Notes: a model not told the origin generated them from the letters alone. DNA of 9,739 bases from Burkholderiales bacterium (GCA_031283405.1 JAITBX010000208.1:1-9739); one strand, 5' to 3'; shown: positions 1 to 6,415, counted from the stretch's first letter. Made by a program: numbers and translations.

Positions 1-80
1 ACAATGATCCATCACTGGAAGCCTGCCTTGCAGGTCTTTCAGATTGTCTTTGGCGAGGACAGGGTGCCGGTTAATGAGTT

Positions 81-209
81 ATGATCAAGCAAGATTGACA
101 CAGTTGGATTTACAGACCCTATATCTTTGATGTTACTCGACCCGACGATATGCGATGGCTTGGCGTAGAGGACGATCCATATGGAATTGCAAAAATACTT
201 ATTGATTAG
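81..209 (+). pseudogene. Possible remnant of a small gene pair at the window edge
   Basis: One frame is open from the window edge and ends at a TGA at 82-84, with tail residues HHWKPALQVFQIVFGEDRVP. An ATG at 81 overlaps that stop as ATGA, the usual layout of translationally coupled genes. The frame from this ATG reads MIKQD and then meets an in-frame TGA at 96-98. It then stays open to a TAG at 207-209, with protein-like content (YRPYIFDVTRPDDMRWLGVE). This could be a 42-residue gene broken by one nonsense change, or simply chance. I do not recognise either product, and without the sequence to the left the upstream frame cannot be judged. TGA is a genuine stop elsewhere in the window (potA, the DUF2007 gene), so recoding is unlikely. 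Confidence 0.2.
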
Positions 210-211
210 CA

Positions 212-240
212 GGCAAGCGTAGCGTAACCCATCCTACCCA
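212..240. repeat. Short dispersed intergenic repeat overlapping the rsmA stop
   Basis: On the minus strand this reads GATGGGTAGGATGGGTTACG followed by CTACGCTTGCC. It resembles the widespread proteobacterial intergenic repeat built around GATGGGTTACGCT. GGATGGGT occurs in a short tandem, and the first unit supplies the last glycine codon and the TAG of rsmA. The family assignment is from memory of similar repeats and was not searched. Confidence 0.45.
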
Positions 241-1022
241 TCGCGCGCCAGTCGATTCGCCAGTCGGACAAAATCATCGACGGCAAGATTCTCGCCGCGC
301 GCCTGCGGATCAATTCCGGCGGCGCGCAAATCGTCCGGCGCGCAATGCGCCGCCAGCGCATTGCGCAAGATTTTGCGACGTTGCGCGAACGCAGCGGCGA
401 CCAATCGCGCAAACAAGGATTCATCCGCGAGTTGCGGCGCACGCTCGCCCAGAGGCGTCAGCCGCGCCACGGCGGAGTCCACTTTGGGCGCCGGCGAGAA
501 TGCGCCCGGCGGCACGATGAACAATCGGGTGATCGCAAACTTGGCCTGCAACATCACCGACAAGCGTCCGTAATCCGGCGTCGAGGGCTTCGCCGCCATT
601 CGCGCTACAACTTCTTTTTGCAGCATCACGTGAAGGTCGCGCAACGATGCGATGTTGTGCGCCAGATGAAAAAGCAGCGGCGAGCTGATGTTGTACGGCA
701 GATTGCCGATGATGCGCAACGGCGTTGACAGTTCAGCGCTCAAGCGAGTGAAATCAAAACGCAAAGCATCATCTTCAAACAACGTCAGTCGGGTTTCGCT
801 AAAACGCTCGCGCAATCGCGCTGCCAGATCGCGGTCGATTTCGATGGCGTAGAGATGTCCGGCGCGGGCGATCAGTTCGGCGGTCAACGCGCCCAGCCCC
901 GGTCCGATTTCGACCAGCGCTTCACCCGGTTGCGGATTGACGGCATCGACGATACGCCGAACATAATGCGGGTCGGCGAGGAAATTTTGCCCGAAGCGGC
1001 GGCGCGGCGTGTGTCCCTGCAT
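234..1022 (-). CDS. rsmA: 16S rRNA (adenine1518-N6/adenine1519-N6)-dimethyltransferase RsmA/KsgA
   Basis: RsmA transfers four methyl groups from S-adenosylmethionine to two adjacent adenines in helix 45 of 16S rRNA, a late cytoplasmic checkpoint in assembly of the 30S subunit. The 262-residue product has the full family signature: the N-terminal RRRFGQNFL (8-15), the SAM-binding loop EIGPGLGALT (38-47), the acidic EID (61-63) that holds the ribose, the catalytic NLPYNISSPLLF (107-118), and FSPAPKVDSAV (175-185) before the helical C-terminal domain. Length is normal for the family. The frame is open 30 codons further upstream to 1112, but that stretch overlaps the neighbouring gene and matches nothing in the family, so the ATG at 1022, seven codons before RRRFGQNFL, is chosen. 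No clear Shine-Dalgarno sequence precedes it. With only 17 nt to the upstream gene on the same strand, cotranscription is likely. The common partners pdxA and apaG are absent from the window. Confidence 0.96.
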   Translation of the reverse strand: MQGHTPRRRFGQNFLADPHYVRRIVDAVNPQPGEALVEIGPGLGALTAELIARAGHLYAIEIDRDLAARLRERFSETRLTLFEDDALRFDFTRLSAELSTPLRIIGNLPYNISSPLLFHLAHNIASLRDLHVMLQKEVVARMAAKPSTPDYGRLSVMLQAKFAITRLFIVPPGAFSPAPKVDSAVARLTPLGERAPQLADESLFARLVAAAFAQRRKILRNALAAHCAPDDLRAAGIDPQARGENLAVDDFVRLANRLARDG

Positions 1023-1039
1023 CAAAAACGAACGCGCCG

Positions 1040-1783
1040 CTAGAGAATGTAGCGCGACACCGGCTTCACCGGCACGAAGGCGGGGCGCGTCGGTCGCCAG
1101 TTCGCCACCCACGGCGCGCGTTTGAGGAAGGCGGCGCTCTCGCCGAGGATCAGCCGTATCAAGTCTTCGAGCGCGTCTTCGTCGAGTTGCGACGGTGAAA
1201 ACACCATCTGCAACGCTTCGAAGCGATCGACGTTGGACAAGCGCACGCCGATTTTGTGTTGAACGTAATCCGGCTCGAGGCGAATCGTGGCCTTGATTTC
1301 CGGGATGATCTTGAATTGAACCGCCCGTACCGTTCGTCCTTGATCCGTTTCCGTGTTGGCTTCAAACGCCAGTCCGGCGACGCGCAAACGGGTTTCGACT
1401 TCGTTGGACGAGGTTCCCGGCACCCGAATGATGGGGCTGCTCGGGCACATCAGCCGATAGTAAAACTCGACGTGATCGAGCAATTCCTGTTCACCGAAAC
1501 GCTGTCGCCGATACGCGACAAAACTTTGTTCGAGCGTCAGCGAACGCATGGTCATCAGGTTGCTGAAGTTGAATTCGTGAGTGACCGGCGGATGCAGTTT
1601 CTCCAGATAACGCGCCACTTCCTCCAGCCAGCCGTGAATGTGCCACAACAGTTGGTCGATGCTGCTGCGAATCTGCGCTTCGCTCAAACGGTGTTTTTCC
1701 GAGGGAGGAGCGTTGCCTTCGGCGCGCATCCGCAGTTCTTCCAGTAAAGAATTTCGGGTGTTGCGGCTGTCTTCGGATGTCAT
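1040..1783 (-). CDS. Conserved-looking protein of unknown function, 247 residues
   Basis: I do not recognise this protein. It has no signal peptide and no obvious membrane segment, so it is probably cytoplasmic. The N-terminal third (about 1-65) is charged and predicted helical, with LLEELRMRAEG and a tryptophan-bearing helix (LLWHIHGWLEEVARYLEKL, 45-63). The middle (about 130-185) alternates hydrophobic and charged residues like a beta-sheet (TRLRVAGLAFEA, QFKIIPEIKATIRLEP). The C-terminal part is helical (about 198-222, DEDALEDLIRLILGESAAFL) and ends in a Pro/Arg-rich tail. No metal-binding or nucleotide-binding motif stands out. Third-position GC bias and clean coding over 744 nt support a real gene. 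The start is the ATG at 1783, with only a weak GAAAG ahead of it. It lies 17 nt upstream of rsmA, so it is probably the first gene of an rsmA operon, though that alone does not imply a ribosomal role. Confidence 0.8.
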   Translation of the reverse strand: MTSEDSRNTRNSLLEELRMRAEGNAPPSEKHRLSEAQIRSSIDQLLWHIHGWLEEVARYLEKLHPPVTHEFNFSNLMTMRSLTLEQSFVAYRRQRFGEQELLDHVEFYYRLMCPSSPIIRVPGTSSNEVETRLRVAGLAFEANTETDQGRTVRAVQFKIIPEIKATIRLEPDYVQHKIGVRLSNVDRFEALQMVFSPSQLDEDALEDLIRLILGESAAFLKRAPWVANWRPTRPAFVPVKPVSRYIL

Positions 1784-2140
1784 GATCGGTGCTTTCAGGT
1801 TTCGCGTGTCCGGTCGGAGGGTGGGTTGGGGAAGAATGGCTTCAACTCAATTCTGCAGCCTTGTCCGTGATGTCACAAACCGTCTGCGGCGGATTCCCCC
1901 AAAAAATCCACACTTTCAAAACGGTTCAGGCACAAAGAATTATGGTACCGAATGCCGGCTTTCTCCGCCAGTCCTTGCCCCTAATTCTTTCGGAGAAGAC
2001 CGCGCACGGATTCCTCCGTGTCTCATTCTTGCCACGATGAAAGCTTTTTTGCCGCAGGGGAATTCTCGCCTCCCCCAAATTAACAATTTGTCGTACAATT
2101 TGCCGTTCTTTCATTTGTCTTACTCAAGGGGAGTGCGCCG
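1784..2140. other. Divergent intergenic control region between the unknown gene and potA
   Basis: This 357-nt stretch has lower GC than the flanking genes and no convincing gene. A reading frame on the plus strand crosses it but shows no coding character. It must hold the promoters for both the leftward rsmA unit and the rightward pot operon. Visible structure includes a 7-bp inverted repeat, TTCTCCG (1961-1967) with CGGAGAA (1991-1997), separated by 23 nt, and the AT-rich repeat cluster described separately at 2076-2102. I could not identify convincing paired -35 and -10 boxes. Confidence 0.6.
2076..2102. promoter_or_regulatory. Candidate operator or promoter upstream of potA
   Basis: CAAATT (2076-2081) and AATTTG (2085-2090) form a perfect inverted repeat around a 3-nt centre. 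A further AATTTG follows at 2097-2102, so the half-site occurs three times. The last two copies also form an 8-bp direct repeat, ACAATTTG, with a 12-bp period. A -10-like TACAAT (2094-2099) overlaps the third half-site, but no good -35 sits 17 bp before it. The cluster ends 38 nt before the potA ATG, which suits a repressor or activator site controlling polyamine uptake. The regulator is unknown. Confidence 0.4.
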
Positions 2141-3223
2141 ATGGCGTTGCTTGAGATTCGTAACGTCACCCGTCGCTTCGACGATTTTGTCGCGGTTGAC
2201 CACGTTGACTTCTCCGTCAATGCCGGAGAATTTTTCACCTTGCTGGGGCCTTCCGGTTGCGGGAAAACCACGCTCTTGCGGATGATCGCCGGTTTCGATC
2301 TGCCCGACGAAGGTTCCATCATCCTCGACGGCATCGACCTCCGTGACACGCCGCCGGAAAAAAGGCCGGTGCACACTGTCTTTCAAAGTTACGCATTGTT
2401 CCCGCACATGACGGTCGAGCAGAACATCGCTTTCCCGCTCAAGATGGCGCGGCAGAGTGAAGAAGAGATTCGCGCCAAGGTGAAAAGCGCGCTGGCGCAA
2501 GTGGCGCTGAACGATCGCGCCACCCGTTATCCGCACGAACTTTCCGGCGGTCAGCGCCAGCGTGTCGCGTTGGCGCGGGGACTCATCAATCGGCCGCGGC
2601 TGTTGTTGCTCGACGAGCCGCTGGGCGCGCTCGACGCCAAGCTGCGCGAGCAAATGCAGATCGAGCTGATCGCGCTGCAACGCGACATCGGCGTCACGTT
2701 CATTTTCGTCACGCACGCGCAAGCCGAAGCCTTGGCGCTGTCGCACCGCATCGCCGTGATGAATCACGGGCGCATCGAACAACTCGACGAACCCGACAAA
2801 CTTTACGGCGCGCCGAAGAATCGCTTTGTCGCCGACTTCATCGGCAACGTCAACATGCACGACGCCACGGTACAAGCAGCCGACACTGCGTTGACGCTGT
2901 CGCTCGGCAAACTCGGCCAGATCACCGCGCCGTTGCGCGCCGGCGTCAAAGCAGGCGACACCGGAGTTTTTGTGATCCGACCGGAACAGGTCAGCATCCG
3001 CGCCGCGCAAGAACCATCACCCGATCCCAATCAATTCGTCGGCGCCGTCAACGATTTTCTTTACATCGGCGACGTGACGACTTACATCGTCGATTTGCCG
3101 GACGGCGAACGCCTCGAAGCGCTGCTCCCCAATTCCGCGCCGGGACGCGCCAAGTTTTTCGAGTTGGGCGATCCGGTTCGCGTCTCGTGGAAAGCCGAAG
3201 CCGGCACTTTCCTCACGAATTGA
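2141..3223 (+). CDS. potA: Polyamine (spermidine/putrescine) ABC transporter ATP-binding protein PotA
   Basis: PotA is the cytoplasmic ATPase that powers polyamine import and works as a dimer under the PotB-PotC membrane pair. The 360-residue product shows all ABC elements in order: Walker A GPSGCGKTT (36-44), Q-loop FQSYALFPHMT (81-91), signature LSGGQ (134-138), Walker B LLLLDEP (154-160), D-loop GALD (162-165) and switch histidine H192. A C-terminal TOBE-type regulatory region (about 235-360) follows, with the family-typical ADFIGNVN at its start. The residues after the switch histidine read THAQAEALALSHRI, where the usual form is THDQEEALTMSDRI. The histidine and glutamine are kept. The start is well supported: AAGGGGAG (2126-2133) lies 7 nt before the ATG. 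It is the first gene of the pot operon, and potB begins 16 nt after its TGA. A related ATPase such as PotG cannot be excluded, but the gene order favours PotA. Confidence 0.93.
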   Translation: MALLEIRNVTRRFDDFVAVDHVDFSVNAGEFFTLLGPSGCGKTTLLRMIAGFDLPDEGSIILDGIDLRDTPPEKRPVHTVFQSYALFPHMTVEQNIAFPLKMARQSEEEIRAKVKSALAQVALNDRATRYPHELSGGQRQRVALARGLINRPRLLLLDEPLGALDAKLREQMQIELIALQRDIGVTFIFVTHAQAEALALSHRIAVMNHGRIEQLDEPDKLYGAPKNRFVADFIGNVNMHDATVQAADTALTLSLGKLGQITAPLRAGVKAGDTGVFVIRPEQVSIRAAQEPSPDPNQFVGAVNDFLYIGDVTTYIVDLPDGERLEALLPNSAPGRAKFFELGDPVRVSWKAEAGTFLTN

Positions 3224-3239
3224 TGAGCGTGGCCACATC

Positions 3240-4094
3240 ATGTCTCTGACCCAAGCCACCCGCGTCCGAGGAGAGCGCCTGCTGAAATACACCATCAGCG
3301 CGCCGCCGTTCGTTTTTCTGCTGCTGTTTTTTCTGTTGCCCGCGCTCATCATGGTGGTGGCGAGCTTTCGCTATCCGGGCGAGTTCGGCGGACTGGCGCC
3401 GCTCTTCGGCGATCTTCCCGCCGACGAAAAAGGGTTGACGCTCGAAAATTATCAAATCTTTTTTTCCGACTTCATCTACGCCCAGATTTTTTTGAAGAGC
3501 ATCGGCGTTGCCGCGCTGACAACGCTGATCTGTTTGCTGATGGCGTATCCGGTGGCGCTCTTGATCGCCCGCAGCCCGAAAAAATCGCGCGACCTGATGG
3601 TGTTGTTGTGCGTGTTGCCGTTCGCCAGCAACTTTCTCGTTCGCGTTTACGCCTGGATGATTATTCTCGGCCCCTTTGATCTTTTGTTTTCGCGCTTCGC
3701 GGTAATCGTCGGCATGGTCTATGTTCACTTGCCGTTCATGATTCTGCCGCTTTACACCAATCTGGAAAAACACGATCCGACGCTGCTCGACGCCGCGCAA
3801 GACCTCGGCGCCAACGCCTGGAACCGTTTTTGGAAAGTGACCTTTCCGATGTCGCTGCCCGGTATTTTTTCGGGCGCGGTGCTGGTGTTCATTCCGGTGC
3901 TGGGAATGTTCGCAATTCCCGAAATTCTGGGCGGCAAAGATGATTGGCTGGTCGGCAACATGATTAAAGAGTCCTTTCTCGGCACGCGCGATTGGCCGTT
4001 CGGCTCGATGTTGTCGATGATGTTGACCGTCGTGGTGCTGATGATCGCCGGACTGTCAACGGTTTTGGCGAAGCGGGGGATGCGTCGTGCGTAG
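3240..4094 (+). CDS. potB: Polyamine ABC transporter permease PotB
   Basis: One of the two inner-membrane subunits forming the polyamine channel. The 284-residue product has hydrophobic segments at about 22-42, 86-110, 117-140, 153-173, 210-230 and 256-276, the six-helix pattern of the family. The cytoplasmic EAA loop that docks on PotA is clear (TLLDAAQDLGANAWNRFWKV, 181-200), as are the PotB hallmarks VYVHLPFMILPLY (160-172), IPEILGGKDDWLVGNMI (226-242) and RDWPFGS (250-256). Odd point: between YAWMIIL and FAVIVGMVY only about nine residues remain (144-152), whereas E. coli PotB, as I recall it, has about 26 there. This suggests an in-frame loss of roughly 17 residues from a periplasmic loop. 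No strong ribosome binding site precedes the ATG, so translation may be coupled to potA. The gene overlaps potC by 8 nt. Confidence 0.93.
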   Translation: MSLTQATRVRGERLLKYTISAPPFVFLLLFFLLPALIMVVASFRYPGEFGGLAPLFGDLPADEKGLTLENYQIFFSDFIYAQIFLKSIGVAALTTLICLLMAYPVALLIARSPKKSRDLMVLLCVLPFASNFLVRVYAWMIILGPFDLLFSRFAVIVGMVYVHLPFMILPLYTNLEKHDPTLLDAAQDLGANAWNRFWKVTFPMSLPGIFSGAVLVFIPVLGMFAIPEILGGKDDWLVGNMIKESFLGTRDWPFGSMLSMMLTVVVLMIAGLSTVLAKRGMRRA

Positions 4095-4890
4095 ATCACC
4101 TTTACTCTGGACTTCGGCGGCGCTGGTCTATGCGTTTCTCTACCTTCCGCTGGTCGTCGTCGTTATTTTTTCCTTCAACGCTTCCAAGCTGAACGCCGAA
4201 TGGGTGGGCTTCACGTTTGATTGGTATCGCGTGCTGGTGAACGACGACGCGATGATTGCGGCGGCGAAAAATTCGCTGCTCATTGCGTTTACGGCAGCGC
4301 TGTTGGCGACGATTCTCGGCACGATGGCGGGCATTGCGATGCACCGCTTTCGCCCCAAACTCTTGCCGTTCATGACTTTGACGCCACTGGCAATGCCGGA
4401 AATTCTGCTGGGCGTCAGCCTGCTGATTTTCTTCATCTCGACCTTCGGCGAAAACGCGCTGTCGCTGTTGACCGTGATCGTCGCGCACACGACCTTCTGC
4501 ATCGGCTTCGTCGCCATCATCGTGCGTGCGCGCTTGACCGGCATGGACGAATCGATTTTTGAAGCGGCGCGCGATCTCGGCGCAACCCCTTGGCGAACAT
4601 TCCGTCTCATCACATTGCCGCTCATCAAGCCTGCCGTGATTGCCGGCGCGCTGATGTCGTTCACGCTGTCGATCGACGATTTCGTCATCACTTTCTTTAC
4701 CGCCGGCGCCGGCGTGCCAACCTTACCGCTGACGATTTACACGATGATCAAAATCGCGGTGACGCCGGAAGTCAATGCGCTGTCCACGCTGATGATGTTG
4801 CTGACGCTGTTCCTGATTATCATCGCCAGCAAAGTCGCGCCGGACGTTTTGCAAAGCAAGCGGCTGGTGGAAGACGACGCCGATTCATAA
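4087..4890 (+). CDS. potC: Polyamine ABC transporter permease PotC
   Basis: The second inner-membrane permease subunit, partner of PotB. The 267-residue product has hydrophobic segments at about 9-29, 61-84, 95-118, 125-147, 182-205 and 232-251. The EAA loop is textbook (FEAARDLGATPWRTFRLITL, 158-177), and the PotC/PotI signatures LTPLAMPEILLGVSLL (98-113) and SFTLSIDDFVITFFTAG (191-207) are present. Length matches the family. The start is GTG at 4087, inside the end of potB (its TAG is at 4092-4094). A GGGGG run about 8 nt upstream can serve as ribosome binding site, and the 8-nt overlap points to translational coupling. The protein ends in an acidic tail (VEDDADS). It is followed by a 225-nt gap before potD that is filled with palindromic repeats. 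Confidence 0.95.
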   Translation: MRRSPLLWTSAALVYAFLYLPLVVVVIFSFNASKLNAEWVGFTFDWYRVLVNDDAMIAAAKNSLLIAFTAALLATILGTMAGIAMHRFRPKLLPFMTLTPLAMPEILLGVSLLIFFISTFGENALSLLTVIVAHTTFCIGFVAIIVRARLTGMDESIFEAARDLGATPWRTFRLITLPLIKPAVIAGALMSFTLSIDDFVITFFTAGAGVPTLPLTIYTMIKIAVTPEVNALSTLMMLLTLFLIIIASKVAPDVLQSKRLVEDDADS

Positions 4891-4949
4891 GCCCAATGCC
4901 ACCAGAGCGGCTTTAATTTATGTTTGAAGACTTTTGGAAACAAACCCCC

Positions 4950-5054
4950 GTCAGCTTCGCTGACACCCCCTTTCAAAAGGGGGGCTTGGCGTAGTCGTCG
5001 CTTGGGGAAGACTCCTTTTGAAAGGGGTCGCCCGTCCTGAGCTTGTCGAAGGGC
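4950..5054. repeat. Composite palindromic repeat inserted in the pot operon
   Basis: Several hairpins are packed between potC and potD. GTCAGC-TTC-GCTGAC spans 4950-4964. CCCCCTT (4966-4972) pairs with AAGGGGG (4977-4983) around TCAA. A reverse-complement relative of that second unit, CTCCTTTTGAAAGGGGTC, lies at 5012-5029. The element CCCGTCCTGAGCTTGTCGAA, bounded by GCCC and GGGC arms, covers 5030-5054 and resembles a very widespread bacterial intergenic repeat. The opposing copies give the block a MITE-like layout without coding capacity. In the transcript it could slow polymerase or RNase and so set the PotD to PotABC ratio, but that is inference. Confidence 0.7.
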
Positions 5055-5115
5055 AAGAGGGTTGCAAGAACTTGTAATAAACAACTGAGCCGAGCCAAAC
5101 TTTTTATTCGAACAC

Positions 5116-6282
5116 ATGATGACTTCCTCTCGCTTCCTTTCCGAAAAATTTCTTTGGGTCGTTATCGTCAGCGTCGTCTTTCTTTTGTCGGCCTGCGACA
5201 AACCGACTTCGTCTTTCACGAAAAACGAAGAAGGCGACGTCGGCAGTGAAACCGGCGAAATGAAGCCGCCGCCGTCAGGCCGCTTCGTTCGCTTTTACAA
5301 CTGGAACAATTACATCGCGGAAACCACCGTCGATCGTTTTGAAAAATCCTGCAACTGCCGAATGGTTCAGGATTATTTTTCCGACCATGAAGAAATGCTT
5401 GCCAAACTGGCCGCCGGCGCCACCGGCTACGACGTGATGGTGCCGACCGGCAACGTCGTCGAAACGCTGGTCGCGCAAAAAATGATTCAGCCGATCGACA
5501 AAAATCGGCTCAAAAACATCAATCAGATCAAGCCCGAATTTTTGAATATGTGGTTTGATGAAGGCAATCAGTATTCCGTTCCTTACGCTTACTCGGTGAC
5601 CTTGATCGGTTACAACGCCGAAAAAATCAAAGAGCTGGGTTTGCCGGTCGATTCCTGGGCACTGATTTTTGAACCGGAACTTCTCAAAAAACTGCAAGGC
5701 AAAATCACCGTGATGGACAGCCAGCGCGAACTCTTCGCGGCGGCGCTGTTTTACCTCGGCTATTCACCCAACGATGGCGACGAAGCGCACCTCAAAGAAG
5801 CGCGTGATTTGATACTGCGCGCCAAACCATATTGGGCAGCGTTCAATGCCTCGTCGTACATTAAAGAGTTGACCATCGGCAACATCTGGGTAGCGCACGG
5901 CTATTCAAACGATATGTTTCAAGCCGATCAGGACGCCAAGGCGGCAGGGCGCCCGTTCACCATCGCCTCGTCGCTGCCGAAAGAGGGCGCGGTGCTCGCC
6001 GTTGACAATCTGGTCATCCACAAAAGCGCGCCGCACCTCGATCTTGCTTACGAGATGATCGACTTCTTGATCGACAAACAAGCCACGACCGAACTCTCCA
6101 ATCTGACCGGCTCCGGCAGCGTCAACGCTCCCTCGCTCGAATACATCGACCAAAACATCAAAGACAACAAGGCCGTTTTCCCCGACGCCGAAACCTTCAA
6201 ACGCTTGCAGATGTTGAAAGACTACTCGCGCAAAGAGCGGCGATTGGCCAATCGGCTGTGGACTGAAATCAAAGTCAAGTAA
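5116..6282 (+). CDS. potD: Polyamine-binding lipoprotein PotD (PotD/PotF family)
   Basis: The extracytoplasmic receptor that delivers spermidine or putrescine to PotBC. The N-terminus is a lipoprotein signal: hydrophobic core FLWVVIVSVVFLL (12-24), then a lipobox LSAC with Cys27 as the lipid-bearing residue. A Ser/Glu/Pro-rich linker (28-55) follows, so the protein is probably membrane-anchored, unlike the soluble E. coli PotD. The mature part starts with RFYNWNNYI (59-67, aromatic ligand-box residues) and contains GYDVMVPTGN (104-113), SVPYAYSVTLIGYN (154-167), MDSQRELF (200-207) and LPKEGAVLAVDNLVI (287-301). The stretch HGYSNDMFQA (261-270) and the tail ANRLWTEIKVK look more like putrescine-binding PotF. 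The position of PotD Asp168 seems to be Ser202. Substrate preference is therefore open. Two adjacent ATGs (5116, 5119) can start the gene and neither has a clear Shine-Dalgarno sequence. The length of 388 residues is slightly over the family norm because of the linker. Confidence 0.9.
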   Translation: MMTSSRFLSEKFLWVVIVSVVFLLSACDKPTSSFTKNEEGDVGSETGEMKPPPSGRFVRFYNWNNYIAETTVDRFEKSCNCRMVQDYFSDHEEMLAKLAAGATGYDVMVPTGNVVETLVAQKMIQPIDKNRLKNINQIKPEFLNMWFDEGNQYSVPYAYSVTLIGYNAEKIKELGLPVDSWALIFEPELLKKLQGKITVMDSQRELFAAALFYLGYSPNDGDEAHLKEARDLILRAKPYWAAFNASSYIKELTIGNIWVAHGYSNDMFQADQDAKAAGRPFTIASSLPKEGAVLAVDNLVIHKSAPHLDLAYEMIDFLIDKQATTELSNLTGSGSVNAPSLEYIDQNIKDNKAVFPDAETFKRLQMLKDYSRKERRLANRLWTEIKVK

Positions 6283-6321
6283 GGGGCATTCTGCCACCCG
6301 TGCAACGATCATCGCACAAAT

Positions 6322-6371
6322 CGCCGTCCTCGGCGTCCCGCCATGTCCGTAGGGGCGAACTGCGTTCGCCC
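6322..6371. repeat. Palindromic repeats downstream of potD, possible terminator
   Basis: Two hairpins follow potD. CGCCG-TCCT-CGGCG lies at 6322-6335 within GCCGTCCTCGGCGTCCCG (6323-6340), which matches a unit after queF at 16 of 18 positions. A perfect 8-bp stem, GGGCGAAC-TGC-GTTCGCCC, lies at 6353-6371. The second resembles a common intergenic repeat beginning GTAGGGGCGAA. Neither is followed by a clean U-run on either strand, so they look like dispersed repeats that may act as weak terminators or RNA-end protectors rather than classical intrinsic terminators. Confidence 0.65.
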
Positions 6372-6383
6372 GTAAAAATTTCA

Positions 6384-6415
6384 AAACGAAACGCATTCGT
6401 TTATTGTCCGGACAA
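6384..6415. promoter_or_regulatory. Inverted repeats upstream of the DUF2007 gene
   Basis: AAACGAA (6384-6390) and TTCGTTT (6396-6402) form a 7-bp inverted repeat with a 5-nt centre. Directly after it lies a perfect 12-bp palindrome, TTGTCCGGACAA (6404-6415). They sit 70-100 nt before the DUF2007 start, where an operator would be expected. No regulator is known, and a 12-bp palindrome could occur by chance. Confidence 0.25.

Noticed and set aside
96..98. TGA recoding (selenocysteine or reassigned TGA) at the left edge
   Set aside because: TGA ends potA and the DUF2007 gene normally, and no SECIS-like hairpin is evident after it.
1023..1112. A 30-codon N-terminal extension of RsmA
   Set aside because: It overlaps the end of the upstream gene and precedes the conserved RRRFGQNFL start of the family. 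The ATG at 1022 gives normal length.
1638..2285. A plus-strand frame bridging the unknown gene, the control region and potA
   Set aside because: It covers parts of two real genes in wrong frames plus intergenic DNA, with no recognisable protein.
2120..3010. A 296-residue frame antisense to potA
   Set aside because: It is rich in Arg, Gln, Asp and His without motifs, the usual shadow of a GC-rich gene. PotA on the plus strand is certain.
4102..4691. Antisense frames across potC and similar ones across potB and potD
   Set aside because: They have no domain, no ribosome binding site and a low-complexity composition, opposite intact transporter genes.
4737..5219. A minus-strand frame through the potC-potD gap (pieces such as APLLKGGVSEADGG)
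   Set aside because: This is the translation of palindromic repeats, a common false protein in genomes rich in such repeats.
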